Assembly (NCBI RefSeq): GCF_000420085.1
Contig: NZ_ATUG01000001.1
Coordinates: 868,001 to 932,000, forward strand
Source: Desulfospira joergensenii DSM 10085
Lineage (GTDB): Bacteria > Desulfobacterota > Desulfobacteria > Desulfobacterales > Desulfobacteraceae
Reading direction: 5' to 3'
DNA length: 64,000 nucleotides
The position numbers were made by a program, and so were the translations under genes. Under the pieces are notes generated by a model. That model was not told the DNA's origin and did no database searches. It saw only the letters and a program-made list of their open reading frames with translations. Below are positions 1 through 10,700 of this stretch, one piece after another. Within the stretch, counting starts at the first letter, position 1, and every line of letters starts with the position of its first letter.

Positions 1-1
1 C

Positions 2-1684
2 ACGGCCATCCAGAAACTGAACGACAAGGTGTCTGCCCTGCTCCGTCTCAAGGACAAGATCAAGGTAAAGATGATTCTTTCCTCTTCCCTGAACCCCATT
101 GCCCCCCTCCTGGGCCTGGAGGACCGGCTGCCCGGCCTGGCAAAGGGGGTTGAAAAAGTCATCCGGGACCTGAACACCCGAAGCATGGGCATTATCGACT
201 TTGAACATCTTGACCTGACCACCAAAAAAGATCTGGATGCTATTGCCGGAAAGTACAATCTAATGGCCCTTTCCTGGCCGGCCATCCCGGAAAGGAACAT
301 CGGGGAAGGCCAGGGAGCGGCCGGACTGGTACTGGAGTACAAGGGCAAAACCGAAACCCTTCCGCTGATCTCTGCCGTTGAACTGCCCATCATCGGAACC
401 ACCTACCAAATGGCGGATCCCGAAGCCCTGGAAGAGGAGCTGACAACGATTATCGAAAAGATGATCGGCATCAACAAGGATATCGGATACCTGGCCGACC
501 ACGGCAGCCAGTCCCTGGGACCGGACCGCATGGCCATGATGCAGGGGCGGCCCGGAGGAGGCATGCAGGTGTTCAACTCCCTGCTCTCTTCCCGGTATGA
601 TATCAAGCCGGTTTCCCTGAAGGAAGATCCCATTCCGGAAGGCCTCAACTGCCTGATCATTGCCAAGCCCACGGAAAAATTCTCCGACTACGAACTCTTC
701 CAGATCGACCAGGCCCTGATGAAAGGCACCAATATCGCCTTTTTTGGGGACGCCTTCAACGAGATCATGCCCCAGGGCGGCATGGGCATGCCCCAATATC
801 CCCCCATTGACACGGGTCTTGAAAAACTGCTCAGCCATTACGGGATTGCCGTGGAAAAGGCCTTTGTCCTGGATAAGAGCGCCTATAAGCACCAGGCCTC
901 CCCCAGCCAGGGAGGAGGAGAACAGGCCATTTACTTCGCCCCCATGATCAAGGAGAAATCCATCAACAACGAGCCGGAATTCATGAACAATATCAAGGGA
1001 CTCATCGCCATGCAGATCTCCCCCCTGGAACTGAAGGAGGAGAATATCGACAAGGACCGGGTTACGGCCGTCCGTCTGCTCTCCTCTTCAGATGAATCCT
1101 GGCTCATGAAGGGGATGATCAACCTAAATCCCATGTTTATCTCTCCGCCCGAATCCAAGGAAAAGATGGAAAGCTATGACCTGGCCTATATCCTGGAAGG
1201 GGAATTTACCAGCTACTTCAAGGGCAAGCCGGTTCCGGAAAAGGAGACCGGGGAAAAAGAGATTCAAGACAAGGAGACCCCGGAAAAGGCAGAATCCGGA
1301 CCGGCTGAGGCTTCCCCCGGTGCCAAAGAGCTTGTGGCCCGGAACCGGGTGATCGAATCCTCCAAACCGGCCAAAATCTTTGTTCTCGGATGTTCCCAGA
1401 TGCTCCAGGACAATATGCTTGATCCCGAAGGACGATCCACCAACGCCACCTTTATCCTCAATGTCCTGGACCACCTTAACGGCCGGGACAAGATTGCGGC
1501 CATGAGAAGCAAGCAGCAGACTTTAAATCCCATTGTCCAGACCACCCCCTTTGTCAGGGGCATGATCAAGGGATTCAACATTGCCGGCCTGCCCGTATTG
1601 GTGATCCTGTTCGGAATGGGGGTCCTGGTCAGCCGGAACGCCAGGAAGAAAAAAATTGCCAGGATGTTTAAAGAAAACAAATAA
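2..1684 (+). CDS. GldG-like ABC transporter auxiliary protein (5' end outside window)
   Basis: The reading frame is open from the first bases, so the gene begins upstream; the GTG at 29 is probably internal. The visible part is about 560 residues. It resembles the GldG/ABC_transp_aux family, the large extracytoplasmic subunit that accompanies an ABC-2 permease. The C-terminus has one hydrophobic segment (roughly the last 35 residues, VLVILFGMGVLVSR) followed by a basic tail, as expected for a single C-terminal membrane anchor. A Glu/Lys-rich linker lies near bases 1230-1310. A DUF4340 gene follows after 74 nt; GldG plus DUF4340 is a common pair downstream of a GldF-like permease. Substrate unknown; the family call is from general resemblance. 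Confidence 0.75.
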   Translation, partial: TAIQKLNDKVSALLRLKDKIKVKMILSSSLNPIAPLLGLEDRLPGLAKGVEKVIRDLNTRSMGIIDFEHLDLTTKKDLDAIAGKYNLMALSWPAIPERNIGEGQGAAGLVLEYKGKTETLPLISAVELPIIGTTYQMADPEALEEELTTIIEKMIGINKDIGYLADHGSQSLGPDRMAMMQGRPGGGMQVFNSLLSSRYDIKPVSLKEDPIPEGLNCLIIAKPTEKFSDYELFQIDQALMKGTNIAFFGDAFNEIMPQGGMGMPQYPPIDTGLEKLLSHYGIAVEKAFVLDKSAYKHQASPSQGGGEQAIYFAPMIKEKSINNEPEFMNNIKGLIAMQISPLELKEENIDKDRVTAVRLLSSSDESWLMKGMINLNPMFISPPESKEKMESYDLAYILEGEFTSYFKGKPVPEKETGEKEIQDKETPEKAESGPAEASPGAKELVARNRVIESSKPAKIFVLGCSQMLQDNMLDPEGRSTNATFILNVLDHLNGRDKIAAMRSKQQTLNPIVQTTPFVRGMIKGFNIAGLPVLVILFGMGVLVSRNARKKKIARMFKENK

Positions 1685-1758
1685 TGTCAAATGCCTCTTT
1701 TCAATTCAGGCTTTTGGCTTTGAACTTTTAAGATTTAGACTTTCATGAGGAAAAGACC

Positions 1759-2697
1759 ATGAAAAAAGAATATCTCATACTCGCAGTGCTCATCCTGGGG
1801 CTGAGCCTCTATCTGGTTCTGAAAAAAGAAGACCAGACCCACTATACCCTGCCTGAGATCAAAGAAGTCGATACCACCCAGGTGGACAAAATCAGGATCG
1901 GCAAAAGGGATGCCCCCCTGGAGTTCAATAAAACCAATGACGGATGGGTCATCGGCAAAGAAAAGTTTCCCGCGGACAAACACGCCGTGGACAGCATGCT
2001 GGACGTGGTGAAAAACCTGAAAATATCGGCCCTGGTTTCGGATAAGGAGGACCGGTTCCGGTATGAACTGGACGACGCCCATGCCCTGGACGTTGAGGTA
2101 TTCAAGGGAGACAACCTCTTGATGGCCTTTAAAATAGGCAAGACCGCCCCGAGCTTCAACCATACCTTTGTCATGCTGGACAAGGATACCCGGATCTTTC
2201 ATGCCCGGGAAAACTTCAGGTCCAGTTTTGATAAACCCATGGACGATTTCCGGGACAAGACCGTCCTGAAATTTGAAGAAAAGTCCATTCGGAAGATCCA
2301 GCTGACCAAAGCCGGGAAATCCCGCACCTTGATCGCCTCGGAGACAAAGGACGATGAGGGAGAATCCCGGATTTCGTGGAAATATGAAGACGGCTCCTCT
2401 CCGGACAGGGAAGCAATCGACTCCCTTCTTTCCTCACTCTCATCCCTGGAATGCGAAAAATACCGGGTCCGGAAGAAAGAGGAGGAAAACCAGGGGCCCG
2501 CCTGTACGATAATCCTTGAAAATGATGAAGAAATGGTTTTAAATCTCTATGATGGGGAAGCAGAGGAACAGGTGGACGGAACCTCCTCGATGAATGCGTA
2601 TCCCTTTACCCTCCAGTCATACACGGCCAAAGACATCCTCTCCCATGCGGACAAGATCCTGGGCCTGGAAGAAAAGAAAGCAGAGGATGCAGAATAG
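1759..2697 (+). CDS. DUF4340 domain protein
   Basis: 312 residues starting with a short Lys stretch and a hydrophobic helix (residues about 5-22), so it is membrane anchored or exported. The rest is charged and beta-rich, with DUF4340-type features (KIRIGKRDAPLEFNKTNDGW followed by a YELD segment). It is encoded just after the GldG-like gene with a GAGGAAAAG ribosome site, so it is probably the partner subunit of that ABC system. DUF4340 proteins have no established biochemical role. Confidence 0.75.
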   Translation: MKKEYLILAVLILGLSLYLVLKKEDQTHYTLPEIKEVDTTQVDKIRIGKRDAPLEFNKTNDGWVIGKEKFPADKHAVDSMLDVVKNLKISALVSDKEDRFRYELDDAHALDVEVFKGDNLLMAFKIGKTAPSFNHTFVMLDKDTRIFHARENFRSSFDKPMDDFRDKTVLKFEEKSIRKIQLTKAGKSRTLIASETKDDEGESRISWKYEDGSSPDREAIDSLLSSLSSLECEKYRVRKKEEENQGPACTIILENDEEMVLNLYDGEAEEQVDGTSSMNAYPFTLQSYTAKDILSHADKILGLEEKKAEDAE

Positions 2698-2741
2698 GCA
2701 GGAAAAAAACCGGAAAATGGGGCGAAAAACAAGGCCAAAGA

Positions 2742-3464
2742 ATGAACCCCTATCTAAAAAAAGCATATCAGCCCTATAAATGGCTGGTGGTGGCTCCCTT
2801 TATATTTGTGAACACCGCGGCCATGGGGCTGTTGTGCATCCTGTCCGGACTGGTCCTTGGCCAGGACGCCGCCGATATCTTTGCCGTGATATGGTCAAGG
2901 GCCTGCTGCGGGGTTGCCCTTCTGAAAGTAAAACTAAAGGGAAGTAAAAACTACAACCGAAACAGCGCCTATGTGGTGGTGGCCAACCACCAGAGCATGG
3001 CGGATATTCCGATCATCCATGGATTCATGGGCCTGAAGATAAAATGGGTCATGAAAAAGGAATTGGATAAAATCCCCATTTTCGGCGCAGCCTGTCACAG
3101 GCTGGGGTGCATTTTTATTGACCGGTCCGACAGCCGGGCAGCCATCCGGTCCATCCGTGAAGGCAAAAGGACCCTGACGGAAAACAGCTCGGTTTTTTTC
3201 TTTGCCGAGGGTACCCGGAGCCGGAACGGAAGGCTTTTGCCCTTTAAAAAAGGCGCTTTTATCTTTGCCCTGGAAACCGGACTTCCCATTCTGCCGGTGA
3301 CCATTAAAAACTCTTTCCGGGTCCTGCCGTCGGATTCCCTTGATCTCACCCCCGGAACCATTGACGTCTTTGTTCATGCCCCTGTCCGCCTGAAGCCTTC
3401 CGATGGAGACCAATTGGACCAGGTCATAACCGATATCCGCCGGACCATTGCCAGGCCCCTTTGA
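2742..3464 (+). CDS. 1-acyl-sn-glycerol-3-phosphate acyltransferase (PlsC family)
   Basis: 240 residues with an N-terminal hydrophobic helix (about 15-38) and the two catalytic blocks of the PlsC/LPLAT fold: NHQSMAD (the NHxxxxD motif) and FAEGTRSRNG (the EGTRS motif). It should acylate lysophosphatidic acid to phosphatidic acid at the inner membrane. The start 44 nt after the DUF4340 stop suggests co-transcription. Length fits the family. Acyl donor (acyl-ACP or acyl-CoA) cannot be told. Confidence 0.85.
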   Translation: MNPYLKKAYQPYKWLVVAPFIFVNTAAMGLLCILSGLVLGQDAADIFAVIWSRACCGVALLKVKLKGSKNYNRNSAYVVVANHQSMADIPIIHGFMGLKIKWVMKKELDKIPIFGAACHRLGCIFIDRSDSRAAIRSIREGKRTLTENSSVFFFAEGTRSRNGRLLPFKKGAFIFALETGLPILPVTIKNSFRVLPSDSLDLTPGTIDVFVHAPVRLKPSDGDQLDQVITDIRRTIARPL

Positions 3465-3585
3465 TTTCGATTCCCGGACTTTTGACATTTTCCTTGTTTT
3501 TTTCTCCTTATCTCTCTATGATAATTTGGACAGATTCTGAATTCTCCAAGGAATACTTTTCATAAATGAATCCGCGAGGATGCAA

Positions 3586-4002
3586 ATGAGTTCTTCTACA
3601 TTTTCAGACCCGGATCATCGTCCTAGAATTCTGGTCATGGACGATGAGGAACAGATCCGAGACATCACCCGGGCAATGCTTGAAAAATTTGGCTTTGACA
3701 CCACCCTTGCCGAAGACGGAGAAGAGGCCATTGAAAAATTCAGGAATGCCCAGGAGGAGGACAGACCCTTCCAGGGAGTACTCCTGGACCTGACCATCCC
3801 CGGAGGCATGGGCGGAAAAGAGACCTGTGAAAGAATTCTTGCCCTGGACCCCCATGCCAGTATCATTGTCTCCTCGGGGGACTCGGAAGGCTCCCTGAAG
3901 AACGAGTTTACAAAATACGGGTTTAAGGGAATTCTTCCCAAACCCTATAGAATTGCCGATTTAAAGAAAGCAGTGGAGGATCTGATCCATCCCGGTGACT
4001 GA
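3586..4002 (+). CDS. Single-domain response regulator (CheY-like receiver)
   Basis: About 138 residues forming only a receiver domain: the acidic pair in VMDDEEQ, the phospho-acceptor Asp in VLLDLTIPGG, and the conserved Lys in LPKPYR. There is no output domain, so it acts by protein contact or in a phosphorelay. Two in-frame ATGs are available, 3580 and 3586; the second is better placed behind GCGAGG and is used here. No histidine kinase is adjacent; the nearest in the window is the hybrid kinase at 29.6-31.6 kb. Confidence 0.85.
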   Translation: MSSSTFSDPDHRPRILVMDDEEQIRDITRAMLEKFGFDTTLAEDGEEAIEKFRNAQEEDRPFQGVLLDLTIPGGMGGKETCERILALDPHASIIVSSGDSEGSLKNEFTKYGFKGILPKPYRIADLKKAVEDLIHPGD

Positions 4003-4238
4003 TCCCGGGTTACTCCACTTTTATCCCCTTCCCTCCTTTATCTTCCAATCTCTCTTTCCGATCCCATAGAAAAATCAGACGGCGAGCCGCGTCCACAAAG
4101 AGATTCCGTCTTTCACTCCTTCTTTTTCCGAGGTTCCTCTGCAGAAAAATATTCAAGATCCACTTTACTCCCCATTCTCAATGCCCAGTAAATAAGATGG
4201 TTTTCGGCTATCTTTTTAAGTAAAAATGAATTTTTTCC

Positions 4239-4266
4239 TTGACTTACCCGGGTTTTTTCGTAAAAG
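4239..4266 (+). promoter_or_regulatory. Candidate sigma-70 promoter of the dcw cluster
   Basis: TTGACT (4239-4244) is a close -35 match; a weak -10 (TAAAAG, 4261-4266) follows at 16 bp. It lies immediately upstream of the GTG repeat array and 60 nt before mraZ. The rest of the 322-bp gap after the response regulator (4003-4238) holds no gene that I can support. Confidence 0.4.
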
Positions 4267-4267
4267 T

Positions 4268-4303
4268 GTGTCCTAAGGTGGTGGAAAGTGGATGTAAGTG
4301 TAT
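4268..4303 (+). promoter_or_regulatory. MraZ operator: four GTG repeats on a 10-bp pitch
   Basis: GTG occurs at 4268, 4278, 4288 and 4298, exactly 10 bp apart; the middle two continue as GTGG. MraZ of other bacteria binds direct GTGG-type repeats of 10-bp period upstream of its own gene, so this is the expected autoregulatory site. It overlaps or directly follows the candidate promoter and ends about 20 nt before the mraZ start. Confidence 0.75.
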
Positions 4304-4324
4304 TTTTTGCAGAGGCTTAAATAA

Positions 4325-4765
4325 GTGTTTCGATCAAGCTCCTTTCATACGATTGACCCCAAAGGCCGGGTGATCATTCCCGCAAGATTCAGGAATGTTC
4401 TCAAGGCCGATGATGAGTACGGGGTCGTGGTCTCCATTAAGGACGGGTGCCTCTATGCCTACACTTTCAGCGAATGGAAAAATCTTGAAACCAAGATCCT
4501 GGCGGCAAAAAGCGCTGCCATGGAAAAGTTCAAAAGATTCTTCCTGGGCAATGCGTGTCCGCTGAAATGTGACAAACAGGACAGGATTCTCATTCCCCAG
4601 AGTCTGAGAACCTATGCCGGCATAGAAAAGGACATCGTTCTTGTGGGGGTACTGGATCGGTTCGAAATCTGGTCCCGGGAAAAGTGGGATCAGGAAAAAT
4701 TGAAAATGGAGCAGGAACTTGAAAAAGAGGAAGTCAGAGAGGAAATCGCTTCCCTAGGGTTGTAA
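4325..4765 (+). CDS. mraZ: Transcriptional regulator MraZ
   Basis: 146 residues, normal for MraZ, with the two SpoVT/AbrB-like half motifs DPKGRVIIPARF and DKQDRILIPQSL. GTG start. MraZ forms a ring that binds spaced direct repeats and represses the division and cell-wall operon; the matching repeats are at 4268-4303. It is the first gene of the dcw cluster, 2 nt before rsmH. Confidence 0.96.
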   Translation: MFRSSSFHTIDPKGRVIIPARFRNVLKADDEYGVVVSIKDGCLYAYTFSEWKNLETKILAAKSAAMEKFKRFFLGNACPLKCDKQDRILIPQSLRTYAGIEKDIVLVGVLDRFEIWSREKWDQEKLKMEQELEKEEVREEIASLGL

Positions 4766-4767
4766 AA

Positions 4768-5706
4768 ATGGGATTTGAGCATCGGTCTGTCATGCCCTCC
4801 GAGGTGCATGAGTATCAAAACCTGAAACCCGGAAGCATCTGCGTGGACTGCACCCTTGGCGGCGCAGGGCATGCCCTGTCTACCCTCAAGGCCATTCTGC
4901 CCGATGGACTGCTCATCGGCATTGATCAGGACATGGATGCCCTGGCCCATGCGAAAAAGAAACTCGCTCCCTTCAAAGAAAATGTGAGGCTGTTTCACAA
5001 TAATTTCAGCGATCTGCCCGAAATCCTTGAATCAAACGGGATAGAAGGGGCGGATTCAATCCTCCTGGATCTTGGCTTTTCACTCAACCAGATAAAACAC
5101 GGCAAACGTGGATTTAGTTTTAAACTGGACGAACCATTGGACATGAGGATGGACATTCGAAACGAACTGACAGCCGGCCATATCATCAACTCCTATACGG
5201 AAAAGGAGCTGAGGGAGATTTTCTTCCGTTTCGGGGAAGAAAATTTTTCATCCCGCATTGCAAGAGCCATTGTCCGGGAACGGTCAAACCAGCCCATCCT
5301 TACCAGCAAGGCCCTTTCCGACATTATCGTTTCGGCTGTGCCGGCAAAGAACCGGTTCCGTCAGAAAATCCATCCTGCCACCCGGGTGTTCCAGGCATTG
5401 AGAATTGCCGTAAACAACGAACTGGAAAATCTTAAGACCTTTATGGAGGAGGTGCCGGACCTGCTGAAAAAAGGGGGCAGGATCTGTGTGATCTCCTTCC
5501 ACTCCCTGGAAGACCGGATCGTGAAGCAGGCCTTTAAAAAACTTGAGTCCGGATGCACCTGTCCCAGGGACCTTCCCCAATGCGGTTGCGGTTTTGTACC
5601 CCAATTGACATCCATACTGAAAAAACCCCTGGCACCGACAAAAGAAGAGATCGACGCCAACCCCATGGCCAGAAGTTCCCGGCTCCGGGTGGCCCAGAAA
5701 ATATGA
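4768..5706 (+). CDS. rsmH: 16S rRNA (cytosine-1402-N4)-methyltransferase RsmH
   Basis: 312 residues. The SAM-binding loop VDCTLGGAGHA, the region LLDLGFSLNQ and the motif VISFHSLEDR are typical of RsmH (MraW). It methylates N4 of C1402 in 16S rRNA near the P site. Second gene of the dcw cluster as in most bacteria. A Cys-rich segment near the C-terminus (CTCPRDLPQCGCG) is seen in many RsmH proteins. Confidence 0.96.
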   Translation: MGFEHRSVMPSEVHEYQNLKPGSICVDCTLGGAGHALSTLKAILPDGLLIGIDQDMDALAHAKKKLAPFKENVRLFHNNFSDLPEILESNGIEGADSILLDLGFSLNQIKHGKRGFSFKLDEPLDMRMDIRNELTAGHIINSYTEKELREIFFRFGEENFSSRIARAIVRERSNQPILTSKALSDIIVSAVPAKNRFRQKIHPATRVFQALRIAVNNELENLKTFMEEVPDLLKKGGRICVISFHSLEDRIVKQAFKKLESGCTCPRDLPQCGCGFVPQLTSILKKPLAPTKEEIDANPMARSSRLRVAQKI

Positions 5707-5720
5707 GCCAAAGGATATAA

Positions 5721-6026
5721 ATGAACCAGAGAAAAGAAACCATAAAATACCAGAAACCGGGATACCGGTGGCTTTTGGTGATCTTTATCCTCTTTTGCGA
5801 GCTCATGGTTCACATCTGGATCCGGACCGAGTCCACCCAGGCCATTATCCAGATCTCCAATGCCCAGGAAAAACTCACAAAGGCCCAGTCCTATACCAAG
5901 GCCCTCTCCCTGGAGCGGGACCGTCTCAAATCCGATGCCCGGATTACGGGGATCGCAAAAATCAGGCTGGGGTTGTCCGAAAATATATTTGACAGAATCG
6001 TCTACCTTGACGGAGGGGATCGTTGA
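5721..6026 (+). CDS. ftsL: Cell division protein FtsL
   Basis: 101 residues: short cytoplasmic N-terminus, one membrane helix (WLLVIFILFCELMVHIWI), then a periplasmic coiled-coil-like segment. The sequence is poorly conserved, as usual for FtsL; size, topology and its place between rsmH and ftsI support the call. The stop overlaps the ftsI start (TGATG). Confidence 0.85.
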   Translation: MNQRKETIKYQKPGYRWLLVIFILFCELMVHIWIRTESTQAIIQISNAQEKLTKAQSYTKALSLERDRLKSDARITGIAKIRLGLSENIFDRIVYLDGGDR

Positions 6027-7753
6027 TGCCTGAAAAGCAGGAAAGATCCACGGGCCCGAGAATTATCTTCATCCAGATTCTTCTGGTGGGCTGCCTCGTT
6101 TTCCTGGGGGCCAGGTCCTTTGAGGTCCAGATCTTTCAGTCCGGGGACCTGAGCCGAAAGGCTGAAAACAACTACTCCAGACACCTGAGCATCCAGGGGG
6201 AGCGGGGACAGATCCTGGACCGGAATTTCAACAAACTGGGGGCCAGCATAGACGCCCTCACGGTCACGGCAGACCCCTCACAGATCCGGGCCCCCGAAAA
6301 AACGGCAAAAGCCCTGTCCGGGATCTTAAAGACCAACCCTGCGTCCCTGGCAAAGAGGCTGTCAACCGACCGCCGTTTTGCTATCATTGCAAGGGATGTC
6401 CCACCGGATCAGGCCGCCCGGATCCGGAAGCTTAAGATCCGGGGCATCTATTTTAAAAACGATTCCAAAAGATTTTATCCCAACCGGAACCTGGCTGCCC
6501 AGGTGATCGGATTTACGGGAGAGGATGATATGGGGCTCGAAGGTCTTGAGTTCAAGTACAATGCGGTTTTAACCGGGGCCAGGGCCAAAATAAAAATCAG
6601 GAGGGACGGAACCGGCCAGATCCTGGACATCGACAAACAGAAAAAAGCCGAACTCAAAGGCAACTCCCTTGTTCTGACCATTGACAAAAAAATACAATTC
6701 CTTTCGGAGCGGGCATTGGAGTCCGCCGTGAAAACCCATAAGGCCCGATCCGGAATGGCCCTGGTCATGCGTCCGGATACCGGAGAACTGCTCTCCATTG
6801 CCCATTATCCCGGATTCAACCCTAACAACTACCAGGAGTATACCCAGAAAATTTTCAGGAACCGGGCCGTGACCGATGCCTTTGAACCGGGCTCGGCCAT
6901 GAAGGTGTTCACGGCTGCGGCAGCCCTGGAAAAAGGGTTCAGCCCCCGGTCCATTTTCTATTGTGAAAACGGTGAATACCGGATCGGAAAGTACATTGTC
7001 CATGACACCCATCCCCATGACTGGCTTTCCATCAACAAAATCATAAAATTTTCCTCCAATATCGGGGCGGCAAAAATTACGGAGACCATCGGAAAAGAGA
7101 CCCTTTACCAATATCTGACCGGATTCGGTTTCGGCGCCAAGACCCGGCTGGGCTGCCCCGGAGAGAGTCCCGGCCTTCTGCTGCCCCCCGGGCAATGGTC
7201 GGATATGGATGCCGGGGCCATCTCCTTTGGCCAGGGCATCTCGGTTTCGGCTGTCCAGCTCATCTCCGGAATCTCCGCCATTGCCAACCAGGGCATACTG
7301 ATGAAACCCATGCTCATCAAAAAAATAATCTCAAACACGGGCAAGGATATCCAGGTCTTTTCACCGGTAAAAATCCGGACCGTGGTCTCTAAAACCACGG
7401 CAGACCAGGTCGGAAAGATGCTGGAACATGCCGTAGAGAAAGAGGGAACCGGTTTCAAGGCGGCCATTGAAGGGTATTCGGTCTGCGGGAAAACCGGCAC
7501 GGCCCAGAAGGCCAGAAAAGACAGGCCGGGATATGAAAAAAATAAATACATCTCTGTATTTGCCGGGTTTGCTCCCAGGGACAATCCCAGGCTGGCCGCC
7601 CTGGTGATCGTGGATGAACCAAAGGACGATTACTATGGCGGAGATGTGGCAGCCCCGGCATTCCGTGAAATCATGACACAGTCTTTCAGCTATTTGAATA
7701 TTCCGCCGGAAAAAGAGATGGTGGCAATCCTGGCCAAGGGAGACCGGATGTGA
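6026..7753 (+). CDS. ftsI: Peptidoglycan transpeptidase FtsI (PBP3)
   Basis: 575 residues from the ATG that overlaps the ftsL stop. There is an N-terminal membrane anchor, a dimerisation domain (from about residue 50) and a transpeptidase domain with all three active-site motifs: SxxK in FEPGSAMKVF, SSN in KFSSNIG, and KTGT in VCGKTGTAQK. It cross-links septal peptidoglycan with FtsW. No PASTA domain is present. A TTG three bases earlier is possible but less likely. Confidence 0.95.
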   Translation: MPEKQERSTGPRIIFIQILLVGCLVFLGARSFEVQIFQSGDLSRKAENNYSRHLSIQGERGQILDRNFNKLGASIDALTVTADPSQIRAPEKTAKALSGILKTNPASLAKRLSTDRRFAIIARDVPPDQAARIRKLKIRGIYFKNDSKRFYPNRNLAAQVIGFTGEDDMGLEGLEFKYNAVLTGARAKIKIRRDGTGQILDIDKQKKAELKGNSLVLTIDKKIQFLSERALESAVKTHKARSGMALVMRPDTGELLSIAHYPGFNPNNYQEYTQKIFRNRAVTDAFEPGSAMKVFTAAAALEKGFSPRSIFYCENGEYRIGKYIVHDTHPHDWLSINKIIKFSSNIGAAKITETIGKETLYQYLTGFGFGAKTRLGCPGESPGLLLPPGQWSDMDAGAISFGQGISVSAVQLISGISAIANQGILMKPMLIKKIISNTGKDIQVFSPVKIRTVVSKTTADQVGKMLEHAVEKEGTGFKAAIEGYSVCGKTGTAQKARKDRPGYEKNKYISVFAGFAPRDNPRLAALVIVDEPKDDYYGGDVAAPAFREIMTQSFSYLNIPPEKEMVAILAKGDRM

Positions 7754-10700
7754 AACTCTTGGAACTGATAAAACCCCTACACGGGCTTTCCCTTTCCGGG
7801 ATTTCTGAGAATCCGGAGATCGTTTCCATCCGTTCGGATTCCAGGGATATCAAACCCAACAGCCTTTTTATCGCCGTCAAGGGACATGCGGCAGACGGAC
7901 ACGACTATATTGACCAGGCCCTTGAAAAGAAGGCCGCAGCCGTGATTGCCCAGGAAAATCCCCATAACCGGGAGCGGGTGATCCTTGTCAAAGATTCACG
8001 GCAAGCCCTGGCCGCTCTGGCGGCCCGTTTTTACGGGAATCCTTCAAAGGAGATGACCCTGGTGGGCATCACGGGCACCAACGGCAAGACCACCATCACC
8101 TGGATGCTGGAGAGCATTTTTAAGTCCTGTGGTTTCAACTGCGGGGTGATGGGAACCGTAAATATCCGGTACGGGGGTAAAATCCTGGACAACCCCGTCA
8201 CCACCCCCGATCCCGTTGTGATCCAGCGTTCCCTGGCTGAGATGAAAGCTTCCGGCATCACCCATGTGATCATGGAGGTTTCCTCCCATGGCCTGGACCA
8301 GCGCAGGGTGGACGGCTGTGAGTTCAAGGTGGGCGTGTTCACCAACCTGACCCAGGATCACCTGGATTATCACTCCCATATGGATGATTATTTTCAATGC
8401 AAACGCCGCTTTTTCACCGATTTTATCCAGCCGGCAGGAGCAATCGCGGTCATCAACACGGACCATGAATACGGAAAAAAGCTCTTTGCCTCCCTGCCCG
8501 GGCCCGGGATTCCGGTGGGACAGAATCCCCATGCCCGGATCAGGCCAATGGAAATGAAAGACGACATCACCGGGCTGTCAGGCTTCATTGCCGTTGAAGA
8601 TGAACGGTTTGCCGTAAAATCTCCCCTGACCGGCCGGTTCAACCTGGAAAACATCCTCTGTGCCGCAGGCGCGGCCCACGCCCTGGGAATCTCCCCTGGG
8701 GACATCCGGGCCGGACTTGAATCCTGTACACGGATCCCGGGCCGGCTTGAAAAAGTACCCAACGATATCCTCCGCCATTTGTTCGTGGATTATGCCCATA
8801 CCCCGGATGCCCTGGAGTCCATTTTGAGCACCCTCAGGGAGAGGGCGCCCAAAAGGCTGATCACCGTATTCGGCTGCGGCGGAGACCGGGACCGGTCCAA
8901 GCGCCCCCTCATGGGGAAAATCGCCTGCCGGTACAGCGATCTTGCCATTGTCACTTCAGACAATCCCCGGACGGAAAATCCAAAGGCCATTGTTCAAGAC
9001 ATCGTTCAGGGCATCCGGGAAGAATCCGTGCCTGAAATCCGTCCGGATTCCCCTGCCCTGAAAAATCCAAAGGGAAGCAAAAAGGGATTTGCCATCCAGG
9101 CGGACCGGAAAAAGGCATTGAAAATGGCCGTAATGGTATCCCGGCCCGGGGATATCATCGTAGCCGCCGGCAAGGGGCATGAAACCTACCAGATCACCAA
9201 CTCAGGAACCATCCACTTTGACGACAGGGAGGAACTGGCCTTGGCCTGCGATGAATTCAAATCGCTTTTCAAGCCCATTGAATGGAGTCTGGCCGACCTG
9301 GAGCAGGCATTGGGCCTTGCTCCCGCCATCGGGTCCCTGCCCCGGGGCCACAGATTCCAGGGCATCGGCACAGACTCCAGGTCCATTGAGTCCGGCCAGA
9401 TTTTCCTGGCCCTGCAGGGAGAGAACTTTGACGCCCATAAATTCATTCCGGACCTGATCCGAAAGGGAATCCAGGGCTTTGTGGCCCGGGAGGATTCCAT
9501 CTCAGCATCCCGGATCCGAGATCTTGCCGGGGAAAAAGGAATTGCCCTTTTCCAGGTTTCCGACACCCTGAAAGCGTTGGGCCAACTGGCCCGGTACCAG
9601 CGGATCCGGTCCGGGGTCAAAGTGTTGGGCATCACAGGTTCCAACGGCAAGACCAGCACCCGGAAAATCGCCCAGGAAATCTTTAAAAAAAGATTCCATA
9701 TCCTGGCCACCCAGGGGAATTTAAACAATGAAATCGGAGTCCCCCTGACCCTTTTACGCCTGTCGGCACACCATGAGTGGGCCATTGTGGAAATGGGCAT
9801 GAACCACGCCGGGGAGATATCCCGGCTATCGTCCATTTCCCGGCCCGACATCGCCCTTGTCACCAATACCGCCGGTGCCCACCTGGAAGGCCTGGAAACC
9901 CACGACAATATTGCCCGGGCCAAGGCTGAAATTTTTGAACATGCCGGAAAAGAATCCGTTGCCGTGATATTCGGGGATGATCCCCGGGCAGACATACTCA
10001 TTGCCGGGGCCGAAAAGAACCCGGATATTTCAGGTATTCTCCTTTTCGGGACCCGTGACAGAGCCGGCATCCGGGCCGAGTCCGTTGAGATCAAGGAGGG
10101 TCAATGCCAATTCTCCATAGACTGGGACGGCGAGCCCCTTTGTCTCACCCTTCCCTCCCCTGCCCCTTTCATGGTCAACAACAGCCTGGCCGCCATTGGC
10201 GCGGCAAAGCTTGCCGGCATAGGGCCCGAAGATATCCGGGCAGGACTCATGGACTTTACCCCCGTATCCGGCCGCCTGGATATCATCCGCCTCACAAACG
10301 GCATCCACCTGATTGACGACTCCTATAACGCCAATCCGGCTTCCATGACCCAGGCCCTCAAAATCCTGGCCGACCAGGCCCGGGAAAAAACCGCCATTGC
10401 CGTTCTGGGCGACATGCTGGAACTGGGAGAAGACTCCGGGGCCCTGCACTATGAGATCGGCAAAACAGCAGCCGGCCTTTCCATTTCAAGACTCTTTCTT
10501 TTCGGCCCCCAGAGCCGGTTTATTCTCAAAGGCGCCCTGGAAAACGGATTTCCTGAGGAACATCTCTTTCACGGATCAAAGGAAGAGATCAGCCAAAAGG
10601 TTTTAACGCATGCAGCCAAGGACGACTGGATCCTGGTCAAGGGATCCAGGGGCATGGCCATGGAAACCGTCATCGCCCGGATGAAAAATCAGATAAAAAA

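Noticed and set aside
9186..10094. 302-codon open frame antisense to murF
   Set aside because: It is a shadow of a GC-rich gene: the opposite strand shows clear MurF motifs, and the antisense product has no recognisable domain or ribosome site.
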